From GAS188 sp963713805 (GTDB lineage: Bacteria > Pseudomonadota > Alphaproteobacteria > Rhizobiales > Beijerinckiaceae), in contig CAVQNF010000007.1 of NCBI GenBank assembly GCA_963713805.1, positions 124,001-188,000 of the forward strand: a stretch of DNA of 64,000 bases. Reading direction: 5' to 3'. The number at the start of each line of letters is the position of its first letter. Position 1 is the stretch's first letter. Under the pieces are notes generated by a model. The model was given only the letters and a program-made list of their open reading frames with translations. It had not been told where the DNA came from and searched no databases. The position numbers and the translations under genes are program-made. Below are positions 17,832 through 26,478 of this stretch, one piece after another.

Positions 17832-18370
17832 CAGTCATTCCTCCCCAGCAGCGCCGTCCGGCGCGTCTATCGTTCGGCAGAACTTGCCCAGAGCCTCGGC
17901 AGAATGCCGATGTTTCGGGCGGCGAGAAAGCAAATTTTGCGCGCGATCCTTCGCCGTCCACCGGCTTGCCCCAGCCGCGACGCGGCGAGCGCTACCAATC
18001 GTCGAGAATGGGTTCGCAAGCCTCGGTGACACAATGCGCCCGAAGGTCAGTTCGCAAACGAGGGCAGGATGGGGCCGCGCGCGACGGCCATGCGCATGCG
18101 ATTGAACACTCGTTTCTCCCCAGCCGCCCCTCTTGTTCGTCCGAGATCAACATACCGATCGGTCCTGCCGACGCAACGGCGCGAAGCTTGTTGCAGGGCG
18201 GCAACGGCGCGGAAAATAGAGGGAAAAAGGCGCCGGTCGCGTCATTGTGATCGCGGCCGCGCTTGGTGCCCGGCCAATCCGCGACATAGATCGGTCCCAA
18301 TTGATCAGCATTTGTACACGATCCCCGGTCCATGGTGGGGGGCCAGCTTTGGCATCATCAACTGAGGTTC
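17832..18370. other. Intergenic region between lctP and ldtP
   Basis: About 540 bp with no convincing gene on either strand; open frames here lack ribosome-binding sites and family motifs. It should hold the divergent promoters of lctP and the L,D-transpeptidase gene. The only symmetric element I noted is the palindrome ACCGATCGGT at 18154-18163, which could be a regulator site. A second GATCGGT occurs near 18289. Confidence 0.5.
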
Positions 18371-18394
18371 GAGCCGGCAGAGGCCTGCCGGCTC
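18371..18394 (+). promoter_or_regulatory. Perfect hairpin in the L,D-transpeptidase leader
   Basis: Arms GAGCCGGCAG and CTGCCGGCTC (10 bp, no mismatch) enclose a four-base loop and are followed by TTTG. The structure ends about 19 bases before the ATG and 7 bases before the AGGAAG ribosome-binding site. The run of T is short, so this may be a weak terminator/attenuator, an mRNA-stabilising stem, or the terminator of an upstream short transcript. Confidence 0.6.
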
Positions 18395-18413
18395 TTTGAG
18401 CAGGAAGCGAGCG

Positions 18414-19658
18414 ATGGCGATGCGTTTGACGGGACATCTGGCTCTGGCGGGAGCTTTCATCGGGCTTGTCGCCGGATCGCCGGCCTTCGCGGCGCAGGTC
18501 GACACGAGCGGTCAGGCCGAATGGCGTCAAAGCTACGAGGAGGCGACGAACCTCACCATTGCCCGTTCGACCGTTCCGATGCTGTCGCCTGACTCGGCCA
18601 CCGCGACCGAAGCAGCGATCGCCAGATACCGCGAGATCGCCGCGAACGGCGGCTGGGGCACCCTGCCGACCAATCTGCGCCTGAAGCTCGGTGCGCGCGG
18701 CAAGGGCGTCGTGGCGCTGCGCCAGAGGTTGATCGCGAGCGGGGACCTCGATCAGGCCGACAGCGTCGCCGACACCTATGACAGCTTCACCGAAGCGGCG
18801 GTGCGCCGCTTCCAGACGCGCCATGGCCTCGGCGTGACCGGTGTCGTGGGCGAGCAGACGATCGCCGCGATGAACGTGCCGGTCGAGACGCGCATCCAGC
18901 AGCTCGAGGTCAATCTCGTGCGGCTTCGCAGCTTCTCGGGCTTCCTCGGCCAGCGCTACGTCGTCACCAATATTCCCGCGGCGCAAGTCGAGACCGTCGA
19001 GAACGGCCAGGTGGTGACGCGCCACGCCGCCGGGGTCGGCAAGATCGACCGCCCGTCGCCGATCATGACGACGAAGGCGATCGACATCAATTTCAATCCG
19101 TTCTGGACGGTGCCGGTGTCGATCATCAAGAAGGACCTGATCCCGCGCATGCGCAAGGACATGAACTACCTGAGCGAGGAGAAGATCCGCATCTACAACG
19201 GCCAGGGCCAGGAGGTTCAGGCGACGCAGGTCAACTGGAATTCCGAGGACGCGACCCATTTCACCTTCCGCCAGGATCCGGGCGCGGACGTGAACTCGCT
19301 CGGCACGGTGCGCATCAACATCGCCAACCCCTATGGCGTCTATATGCACGACACGCCCGAGAAGGGCATTTTCGGTGACGATTATCGCTTCGTCTCCTCC
19401 GGTTGCGTGCGCGTGCAGAACGTGCGCGATTACATCACCTGGCTCTTGAGGGACACGCCGGGCTGGACGCGCGACAAGATCGACGAGGCGATCGCCTCGG
19501 GCCAGCGCATCGACGTGAAGCTCGCCCAGCCCGTGCCGGTCTATTGGGTCTACCTCACCGCCTGGGCGACGCCCGACGGCATCGTGAACTTCCGTGACGA
19601 CATCTACCAGAAGGACGGCATTTCCGGCGTGCCGATCGCGACGGCCGATACGGAGTGA
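18414..19658 (+). CDS. ldtP: L,D-transpeptidase (YkuD domain, LdtP-like)
   Basis: 414 residues. Signal peptide (MAMRLTGHLALAGAFIGL..SPAFA), a peptidoglycan-binding domain at about 88-155 (LRLKLGARGKGVVALRQRL..FQTRHGLGVTGVVGEQTIAAMN), and a YkuD domain with His312 in MHDTPEKGIF and catalytic Cys331 in VSSGCVRVQN. It forms 3-3 peptidoglycan crosslinks or attaches proteins to the wall in the periplasm. SSGC rather than SHGC is normal for the YcbB-type branch. ATG 18414 has AGGAAG six bases before it; the frame extends to a TTG at 18396. Probable target of LdtR. Confidence 0.9.
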   Translation: MAMRLTGHLALAGAFIGLVAGSPAFAAQVDTSGQAEWRQSYEEATNLTIARSTVPMLSPDSATATEAAIARYREIAANGGWGTLPTNLRLKLGARGKGVVALRQRLIASGDLDQADSVADTYDSFTEAAVRRFQTRHGLGVTGVVGEQTIAAMNVPVETRIQQLEVNLVRLRSFSGFLGQRYVVTNIPAAQVETVENGQVVTRHAAGVGKIDRPSPIMTTKAIDINFNPFWTVPVSIIKKDLIPRMRKDMNYLSEEKIRIYNGQGQEVQATQVNWNSEDATHFTFRQDPGADVNSLGTVRINIANPYGVYMHDTPEKGIFGDDYRFVSSGCVRVQNVRDYITWLLRDTPGWTRDKIDEAIASGQRIDVKLAQPVPVYWVYLTAWATPDGIVNFRDDIYQKDGISGVPIATADTE

Positions 19659-19976
19659 AGGGTTTCGCCGGGGCGCCGTAATCCGGCCGGCCAGGACGGT
19701 TGCGGGCTCCGCGGCGTCACGCCCTGCCTTGTGCCGTCACCTCACGAAATGACACGCACTCCAATCCCGCAAAAATAATTTCCATTATTGCCGATCATGC
19801 TCTAGTGCTCCGGCCCCGGTGAAGGCTCCCGTTCCCGGGAGAGGCTCGGGCGCGGCTTTCTCACATTCGCGGTGGGATTTTTCCGGCGGCGGCACCGGTG
19901 CGCGCAGGGACGGGTGCACCGGGCGTGCCGCCTCGACCCGCGGCCCGATCGGCCGATGAACGACGTGGAGCATCAT
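19659..19976. other. Intergenic region upstream of tpiA
   Basis: About 318 bp without a supported gene. It contains the AT-rich inverted repeat AATAAT-N4-ATTATT at 19774-19789, a candidate promoter/operator element. Immediately after it is GATCATGCTCTAG (19793-19805), which matches one end of the palindromic elements at 57.2-57.3 kb and may be a fragment of that repeat family. Confidence 0.5.
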
Positions 19977-20747
19977 ATGCCAGCGAAAAAGCGCTCGTTG
20001 ATCGTCGGCAACTGGAAGATGAACGGGCTGCGCCAATCGCTCACCGAGATCGCGCTCGTGGCGCAAGGCTATGACGCGAGGCTGCGCCGGGGATGCGAGC
20101 TCATCATCTGCCCGCCCGCGACCCTCCTCTATCTCGCGGCGAAGGCGGGGTTGGGCACCCGTATCGGGATCGGTGCGCAGGATTGCCATATCGAGGCGAG
20201 CGGCGCCTTCACCGGCGAGATTTCCGCCGAGATGCTCGCCGATTGCGGCGCCACCACCGTCATCGTCGGGCATTCCGAGCGGCGGAGCTATTTCGCCGAA
20301 ACCGACGGGGATGTGAAGTCGAAGGCGTTCGCCGCCTTGCGCGCCGGGCTCATGCCGATCATCTGCGTCGGCGAGACGAACAGCGACCGGGAAGCCGGCC
20401 GGACGCTCGCCGTCATCAAGCGCCAGCTCGCTGGGTCCGTGCCGGGAAGCGCCGGCACCGACGCCATCGTCGTCGCCTATGAGCCGATCTGGGCGATCGG
20501 CACCGGCCTCACCCCGACGCTCGCCGACATCGCCGAGGTGCATCGCTTCATTCACCGCGAGCTCGGCGTGATTCTCGGATCCCATGAGAGCGGCCAGTGC
20601 CGCGTCCTCTACGGAGGCTCGGTCAAACCGTCCAATGCACGAGACATCCTCGGCGTCGACCATGTCGATGGCGCGCTGGTCGGAGGCGCGAGCCTCAATG
20701 CCGAGGATTTCCTCGCCATTGCCAACGGTGCTCTCGCCGCGCATTGA
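19977..20747 (+). CDS. tpiA: Triosephosphate isomerase
   Basis: 256 residues, complete TIM barrel. Catalytic residues are all visible: Asn12 and Lys14 in GNWKMNG, His99 in GHSERR and Glu169 in AYEPIWAIGTG; the phosphate-binding YGGSVKPSNA and VGGASL follow. It interconverts dihydroxyacetone phosphate and glyceraldehyde 3-phosphate in glycolysis and gluconeogenesis. I chose ATG 19977 because GTGGAG lies six bases upstream and it matches the family N-terminus; ATG 19956 is seven codons earlier. In many relatives secG and pyrG follow tpiA; they do not here. Confidence 0.95.
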   Translation: MPAKKRSLIVGNWKMNGLRQSLTEIALVAQGYDARLRRGCELIICPPATLLYLAAKAGLGTRIGIGAQDCHIEASGAFTGEISAEMLADCGATTVIVGHSERRSYFAETDGDVKSKAFAALRAGLMPIICVGETNSDREAGRTLAVIKRQLAGSVPGSAGTDAIVVAYEPIWAIGTGLTPTLADIAEVHRFIHRELGVILGSHESGQCRVLYGGSVKPSNARDILGVDHVDGALVGGASLNAEDFLAIANGALAAH

Positions 20748-21673
20748 CCGGCTTCCCGGACTGTGCTCGCATGACCCCAAGGGACTACGCCCCTCGAGAA
20801 TCCGGACCACGCGGAGCCCGGAGCATGAGGACATCGACAGGAAGGATCGACAGACTCGACGGATCTGGCGGATGCGAAGAAGGGAAGGACGCCGCCGCTT
20901 TCTACAAGCTTCTACATAAGGTTATCCGAAAGAGTTGAAGCCCTTTCGCGGGCATGTTCATGGGAGAGGCGCAGATGATCGGTTCCATCGCCGCGGTCGT
21001 CGTCTTCATCGCAGCGGGGCTTGCCTTTTCGGCCTGGAGCATTCGCGCACGGGGCCGTCGTCTTCGCCATGACCACGAGCTCCATAGCGGATATCGAGCC
21101 GCCGCCGCTCATGTCCGACCTCGGTGCGGAGGGTGGAAATCGCAACGGGTGAGGCTCAGCCTCCGCAAGAACCTCAAGCCCCGAGGCCCGCCACGGCCCC
21201 TCGCTCAAAGGCTTCTCCCGAGAATCAGCCCGATCGTCGAAGCGAGCATGAGGAGGCCGAGCGGGGCCCGCCGCCGGCGAGCGCCGCGCGATGTCGTCGA
21301 GCTGCGCCGGCCGGGGTCGGCGGAAGTGGGCGAGCGGGGAGGGAGCGGCCCGCAAGCAGCGATGCCGAATACCTTGGCGAGACGATCCGATTTCGGTTCA
21401 ATCCGTTCACGCATCCGCGCCATCCTGGAACTCCCTTGCCGAACCATCCGCATTCGGCCGACGCAGGCTCAACGGCATCGGCCGCGTCCGGTTCCGGCCC
21501 TCCCGCGAACCTGCGACCTGCCATCCCGAGCCCTCCGCGAGCAGGACGCCAATGGTCACCCGCAACCGTCATGGTCGTCGTCGACTCGTTCCGAGGATCG
21601 CCCGGCCAGCCCCGCCTTTTGTGCCACTCGCGATAGTAAGACGTGGATGCCCGGCACAAGGCCGGGCAGGGCG
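20748..21673. other. Gene-poor region downstream of tpiA
   Basis: About 925 bp with no gene I can identify. Two weak candidates stand out. On the plus strand, ATG 20975 follows GGGAGAGG and opens with a hydrophobic helix (MIGSIAAVVVFIAAGLAF), but the frame then runs as unlikely sequence; a one-base shift would end it at 21152. On the minus strand, 21205-21423 is a separate candidate given below. The stretch may be degraded sequence. Confidence 0.4.
21205..21423 (-). CDS. Hypothetical small C-terminally anchored protein
   Basis: 72 residues from ATG 21423, with AAGGGAG seven bases upstream. The N-terminus is charged (MARMRERIEPKSDRLAKVFG), the middle is Pro/Ser/Arg-rich, and the end is a short hydrophobic helix (LGLLMLASTIGLILG) that could anchor it in the membrane. 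No family recognised. The Pro/Arg-rich centre may be out-of-frame sequence, so this could also be a frameshifted or non-genuine frame. Confidence 0.3.
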   Translation of the reverse strand: MARMRERIEPKSDRLAKVFGIAACGPLPPRSPTSADPGRRSSTTSRGARRRRAPLGLLMLASTIGLILGRSL

Positions 21674-24616
21674 TCACGCGCTCGACCTCAGCACGGCGGC
21701 CGGGAAAGCCGCGAAGAGTTCGGCGACCGGGAAGCTCCCGCCATCCGCCGGGAATTCCCGCCCCGTGATCACGTCGCGCCAGCGGCCGGCGGGGAGCGGC
21801 AGGCTCGTGCCGTCCCAGAATTGCGCAAGGATTTGCGCCGAGGGAAGCTCGTCTTCACCCATCACCTCACCGTGGAGGCGGGAGACGACGCTCACGAGGC
21901 CGTGCCTTCCGTCCGATCGGCGAAAGGCGAGAACATGGCGACGCCGCGGGCCCGAAGGCTCGAGGGGCTGATAATCTCCCTCCGCATAAAGAGCCGGGCT
22001 CTTCGCCCGGTCGCGGAGGAGGGCGGCGAGAACATGCTGCTTGACGCGGCCGTCGCGCCAATCAGCCAGCAGCCGGTCGGGCGGCTCTTCTCGCTCCAAG
22101 CCTCGCTCGCGCGCCGCGTAATCGACCGGGCGACGATTGTCGGGGTCGACGAGGGAGAGATCCCAGAACTCGCCTCCCTGGTAGAAGTCGGGGACACCGG
22201 GGAGCGTGCATTTCAGAATCGTTCGCGAAAGACCCGTGAGCATGCCGAGAACCGCGAGGCGTCGCGCAAGAGGCGCGAACTCGCGCAGGAACCGACCTTC
22301 GGGCTCCAGGAGGCGCCGCAACAATCCCGTGGCGGCGCCTTCATAGGCTTCGTCCGGATTGACCCAGCTCGTCCTCGTCTTGGCCTCGCGCAGCGCCTTG
22401 ATGAGGAAAGCCTCCATGCGTTCGCCGAAAGAGGCGAGCGCTGGCGCATCCGTTGCGCCGTCCATGAGATCCACCGGCCAGGCGCCGAGGAGGGATTGCA
22501 GCAGGATCATTCGATCGTTCGGGTCCGGAGCTTCGACGCCCTCGACGAGCGCGAGATGGGGCGTGGCGATCTCTTCCCAAAGGCGAAGCGCTTCGGCCCA
22601 CTGATCGGTGAGCTGCGAAAGCGCGAGCAGCCTTGCCCGCGCATCTTCGCCGCGCTTCGTGTCATGGGTCGCGGTCGCGATCATCGTGTGCGGCCATTCG
22701 CGCGCGCGATTCGCATTCGCGGCGTGGAATTCCTCGGCCGTCACCCCGAAGCTTCCGGGGTCGCCGCCGACCTCGTTGCGCGCGAGCAAGGGAGCGTAGC
22801 GGTAGAACAGCGTGTCTTCGAGGCCCTTCGCCATGACGGGCCCCGTGAGCTGCTGAAACCGTCGGCGAAAGCGGCGCACCAGATTGACGTCGGGACCGCC
22901 GGGGCTCTCGGGCTCCATGCCACCCAAGAGGGCGGAGGCGATGAATTCATGCACCGATCTGTCCGGCAAGGCGCTGTGCCTTTGCGCGCTCGCCATGGTG
23001 GTCTCGATGAGGCGACGATCCTCCGGCGAGGGACCGTCCTCGCCGATATAGCTGCGGTAGACGGGGAGGCGTGCGATGATTTCGCGCAACGCCTCCCTGA
23101 TGGCGATCGTCGTGTAGTCGCGGGTACGCCGGTCGCTGTCCGCGATGCGCTTGAGGTCGGAAACGAGCACTTCGAGCTCGCTCGCAAAGCCCGCGTCGAG
23201 AACATCCGCCTTGGCGCGCCGCAGCAGGGAAGGGTAGCTGCCTTCGACCCCCGTCATTCCTCGATAGATGCGCTCCAAGGCGGGTGCGGCCTCCCTGTCC
23301 ATCAGGACGCCGTCGAGGAGGTTCAAGACATCGTAACCGGTGGTCCCGGCGATCGGCCAGCGCTTGAGATTTTCATGCGGCTCCAGGATCTTCTCGACGA
23401 CGATGAAGAAGGCCGGCCCGACGGCGCTTTGCAGCGCGTGAAGATAATTTCCGGGGTCCGCAAGGCCGTCGACATGATCAATCCTCAAGCCGTCGACGCG
23501 CCCTTCGCGGATGAGCCTGAACACGGTGGCATGCACGCGCTCGAAGACCTCCGGCTCCTCGATGCGAAGCCCCGCGAGGTCGTTGATGTCGAAGAAGCGT
23601 CGGTAGTTGATGTCGCTCGCCGCGACGCGCCAATGCGCCAGGCGATAGGATTGGGCCTCGAGCAGGCGGTGGAGCGTGCCGAAGCTCTCGGGAACGCCGA
23701 TCGTGCCGTTGATCAGGGAGACGGCGCGCTCGATGGCCTGGCCGACGGGGGCCGAGGCCGCCACGGCTCGCGCAAGCTCCTGCTTCAGCATCTGCGCGTC
23801 GTCGGGGAAGGTGGTGCGCCGTTCCGGGAGCGTCTCTTCTCCCATGAGCCGCAGGCGTTCGCTGATGGTGAGGATATCGGCTGGAGGCGCGGTCTCTTCC
23901 AAGGCCGCGAGCGCCCGATCGAGAATGATCGGATAGCTCAACGGGCAGAGCGGAAAGCGCTGATCGAAATGCGCGACGCCGAAGCTGCCTTCGCTTTCAT
24001 CGAAGGAGAGGACGAGCTCGCCTTTCTCGAGCGCCACGCCATAGCGGTTGCCCAGGAAGGGAACCACGAGCTTATGATTGGCGCCGAGCCTTTCCCAGTC
24101 GATGTCGAAGGCCCGAGCGTGGCCGGAGAGCTCCCCCCATTCGAGAACCGATTGCCACCACTCGTTCTCGGCGCCGATCCCGACATGGTTCGGCACGATG
24201 TCGAGCACCAGGCCGAGCCCGTGCTTTCGCAGAACGTCCGAGAAGCGCAAGAACCCCTCTTCCCCGCCGAGCTCGGGATTGATCGCGGCATGATCGACGA
24301 CGTCGTAGCCGTGCATCGAGCCCGGCCTCGCCTTGTGGATGGGCGATGCATACACATGGCTGATGCCGAGGCGCGCGAGGTAAGGCGCGATGGCGGCGGC
24401 ATCGTCGAAGGTGAACTCTTTCTGGAATTGGAGCCGGTAGGTGGCGCGCGGCGGAGAGGCGGCAAGTCCTTCTACGCCCTCGCGCGCACCGGTTGCGGGA
24501 CTCGCGACGCCTTTCGGGGAGGGTTCCGTGCCCGCCAAGTCGCCGTGCTCGGTGGCGCCCGAGGCGATGGCTGAGGCGCCGGCTTTATGGGATGCGCCGT
24601 GCTCGCTTGCCGCCAC
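21674..24616 (-). CDS. treY: Malto-oligosyltrehalose synthase TreY
   Basis: 980 residues, GH13 family 26. The catalytic core opens with ATYRLQFQKEFTFDDAAAIAPYLARLGI near residue 58. DIVPNHVG, GLRIDHVDGLADP (nucleophile Asp), FFIVVEKIL (acid/base Glu) and TATHDTKRGEDARAR (transition-state Asp) are present, and VPDFYQGGE lies near the end. It converts the reducing-end glucose of maltodextrins to an alpha,alpha-1,1 bond, making maltooligosyltrehalose for TreZ. The annotated start is GTG 24616, 43 bp after the treZ stop. The first ~55 residues are low complexity and may not all be translated. Last gene of glgX-treZ-treY. Confidence 0.93.
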   Translation of the reverse strand: MAASEHGASHKAGASAIASGATEHGDLAGTEPSPKGVASPATGAREGVEGLAASPPRATYRLQFQKEFTFDDAAAIAPYLARLGISHVYASPIHKARPGSMHGYDVVDHAAINPELGGEEGFLRFSDVLRKHGLGLVLDIVPNHVGIGAENEWWQSVLEWGELSGHARAFDIDWERLGANHKLVVPFLGNRYGVALEKGELVLSFDESEGSFGVAHFDQRFPLCPLSYPIILDRALAALEETAPPADILTISERLRLMGEETLPERRTTFPDDAQMLKQELARAVAASAPVGQAIERAVSLINGTIGVPESFGTLHRLLEAQSYRLAHWRVAASDINYRRFFDINDLAGLRIEEPEVFERVHATVFRLIREGRVDGLRIDHVDGLADPGNYLHALQSAVGPAFFIVVEKILEPHENLKRWPIAGTTGYDVLNLLDGVLMDREAAPALERIYRGMTGVEGSYPSLLRRAKADVLDAGFASELEVLVSDLKRIADSDRRTRDYTTIAIREALREIIARLPVYRSYIGEDGPSPEDRRLIETTMASAQRHSALPDRSVHEFIASALLGGMEPESPGGPDVNLVRRFRRRFQQLTGPVMAKGLEDTLFYRYAPLLARNEVGGDPGSFGVTAEEFHAANANRAREWPHTMIATATHDTKRGEDARARLLALSQLTDQWAEALRLWEEIATPHLALVEGVEAPDPNDRMILLQSLLGAWPVDLMDGATDAPALASFGERMEAFLIKALREAKTRTSWVNPDEAYEGAATGLLRRLLEPEGRFLREFAPLARRLAVLGMLTGLSRTILKCTLPGVPDFYQGGEFWDLSLVDPDNRRPVDYAARERGLEREEPPDRLLADWRDGRVKQHVLAALLRDRAKSPALYAEGDYQPLEPSGPRRRHVLAFRRSDGRHGLVSVVSRLHGEVMGEDELPSAQILAQFWDGTSLPLPAGRWRDVITGREFPADGGSFPVAELFAAFPAAVLRSSA

Positions 24617-24659
24617 GGCTTTTCCCCGACGCGGCGCTTTCCCGAGGGCGGGCGCGGTT

Positions 24660-26478
24660 TCATCGCGTGCTCTTCAGCATGGCGCCGGTCCAGCTCGGCA
24701 GATGGGCGGATCGAGCGTCGAGCGTCGCCTCCGCGCTGATCCAGAGCACGCGTTCATCCTCGCCAAGGTCGAGCGCGACCGCGCCCTCACCGAAATGGGC
24801 GAGGAGGCGCAAGCTTCCGCCCTCGGTACCGCCACGCGACGTCGAGAGCGGCAACGGCCGGCATCTTCCATTGCGCGCCTCGATAGGCATTCCTCGTGAG
24901 CGGCAGGATCTCCTCGCGGCGCAGCCGCAGCAGGCGCTTCGTTTCGGCAAGAGCTTCGGCATGGGGCGGGGCTTGCCGTTCCTCCCAAAGCAGCCCCGAT
25001 TCGAGAGCGGTAGTTTCCGCCGTCGGATCGGGAATCTTCGCGGCCGCCGACGGGTCGGCAAAGGCGCTGAAACGGGAAAATTCGCGACGCCGGCCGTCAT
25101 GTACCGCGGACGCGAGCCGGTCGTCATCGCCGAAATCGACGAAGAACATGAAAGGGGTGGAAGCCGCCCAATCCTCCCCCATGAAGAGCAGCGGAACCTG
25201 GGGGGAGAGGAGCAGGACGGCCTGCGCGAGCGCGAGCCTCTTCGGCTCAACGAGATGCGAAAGCCGTTCTCCGAAGGCGCGGTTGCCGATCTGATCGTGA
25301 TTTTGCAGGAAGGCGACGAAAGCCGAAGGGGGCAGATGCGCGGAAACCTCGCCCCGCGCCCTTCCCTCGCGATGCGCGGACGCCTCTCCCTGATAGGCGA
25401 AGCCTTCGGCGAGCGTGCGGCCGAGACGTTTCACGGGATCGTCGGCATAGTCGCCGTAATAGCCTTCCTTTTCGCCGGTCGCCAAAATGTGCCAGGCATG
25501 GTGGAAATCATCGTTCCACTGCGCCGTGAAGCGACGCGGCCGGCCCTGCGCGTCGCGTGCGAGCCAACGCGCCTCATTCGCGTCGTTTTCCAGGACGAGA
25601 TGCACCTGCCGCTCGGGAAATTGCCGGCGCACCCTCGCCGCGATCTCGGCAAGCACATGCGTCCCGCTCTCGTCCTTGATCGCGTGGACGGCGTCGAAGC
25701 GCAGCCCATCGACGTGGAACTCCTCGAGCCAGTAAAGCGCGTTGTGAATGAAGAATTCGCGGACGTGCCGGCTGTTCTCCCCGTCGAAATTGATGGCGTC
25801 CCCCCAAGGTGTGAGATGGCGGTTCGTGAAGAACGTGCCCGCATATTTCGGAAGGTGATTTCCCGAAGGTCCGAAGTGATTGTAGACGACGTCGATGAAC
25901 ACCATGAGATTGAGCCCGTGGGCGCGATCGATCAGGCGCTTCAGCTCGTGCGGCGCGCCATAGGACGCATCGGGCGCGAAGGGCAGCACGCCGTCATATC
26001 CCCAGTTCCGCCGTCCCGGAAAATCGGCGATCGGCATGAGCTCGATCGCGGTCAAGCCCTCGTCCGCAAGCTCGTCGAGCTTCCGCGACAGGGCCGCGTA
26101 GCTGCCTTGCGGCGTCGCAGTACCGACATGGACTTCGTAGATGACGGCTTCTTCGAAAGGTCGCCCGCGCCAGGCCGCATCGGACCATGAATGGGCCTTC
26201 GGATCGACCACCATGCTGCGCCCTGGCACATCCTCCGGCTGGAAGCGCGAGGCGGGGTCGGGCACGAGCAACCCTTCGTCGATCCTGTAGGCGTAGCGCG
26301 AGCCAGCCTTCGCCTCCGGCAAGGTGAGCTCGCGCCAGCCGTCCCCGATCTCCGGGAGGGGGTATTCCCTCGCGTCGAGCACGAGCGAGACTTTGCGGGC
26401 CGTCGGCGCCCAAAGCGAGAAGCGTGTTCCGTCCGGGCCGAGCTCCGCGCCGAAGCGCATGGCATGGGCTCGCTTCAC
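24660..26478 (-). CDS. treZ: Malto-oligosyltrehalose trehalohydrolase TreZ (one frameshift)
   Basis: GH13 enzyme releasing trehalose from maltooligosyltrehalose. The N-terminal domain (MRFGAELGPDGTRFSLWAPTA), VIYEVHVGTATPQGSY, DVVYNHFGPSGNHL, GLRFDAVHAI (nucleophile Asp), HLVLEND (Glu) and FLQNHDQIGNRA (Asp) are all present. The frame then breaks near 24,835: the in-frame end is unrelated, while the next frame gives the expected C-terminal domain (GGSLRLLAHFGEG..LPSWTGAMLKSTR), stopping at 24660. A single-base indel explains this. The start is GTG 26478, overlapping the glgX stop, with GGGAA upstream; ATG 26460 is the alternative. Confidence 0.9.

Noticed and set aside
18371..18394. Classical Rho-independent terminator
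   Set aside because: The stem is perfect but only three T residues follow, and it lies directly before a ribosome-binding site rather than after a gene. It is listed as a leader hairpin instead.
20954..24574. 1,206-codon plus-strand open frame
   Set aside because: Most of it is antisense to treY, whose catalytic motifs are clear. Only the first few dozen codons lie outside, and those are treated as a weak candidate.
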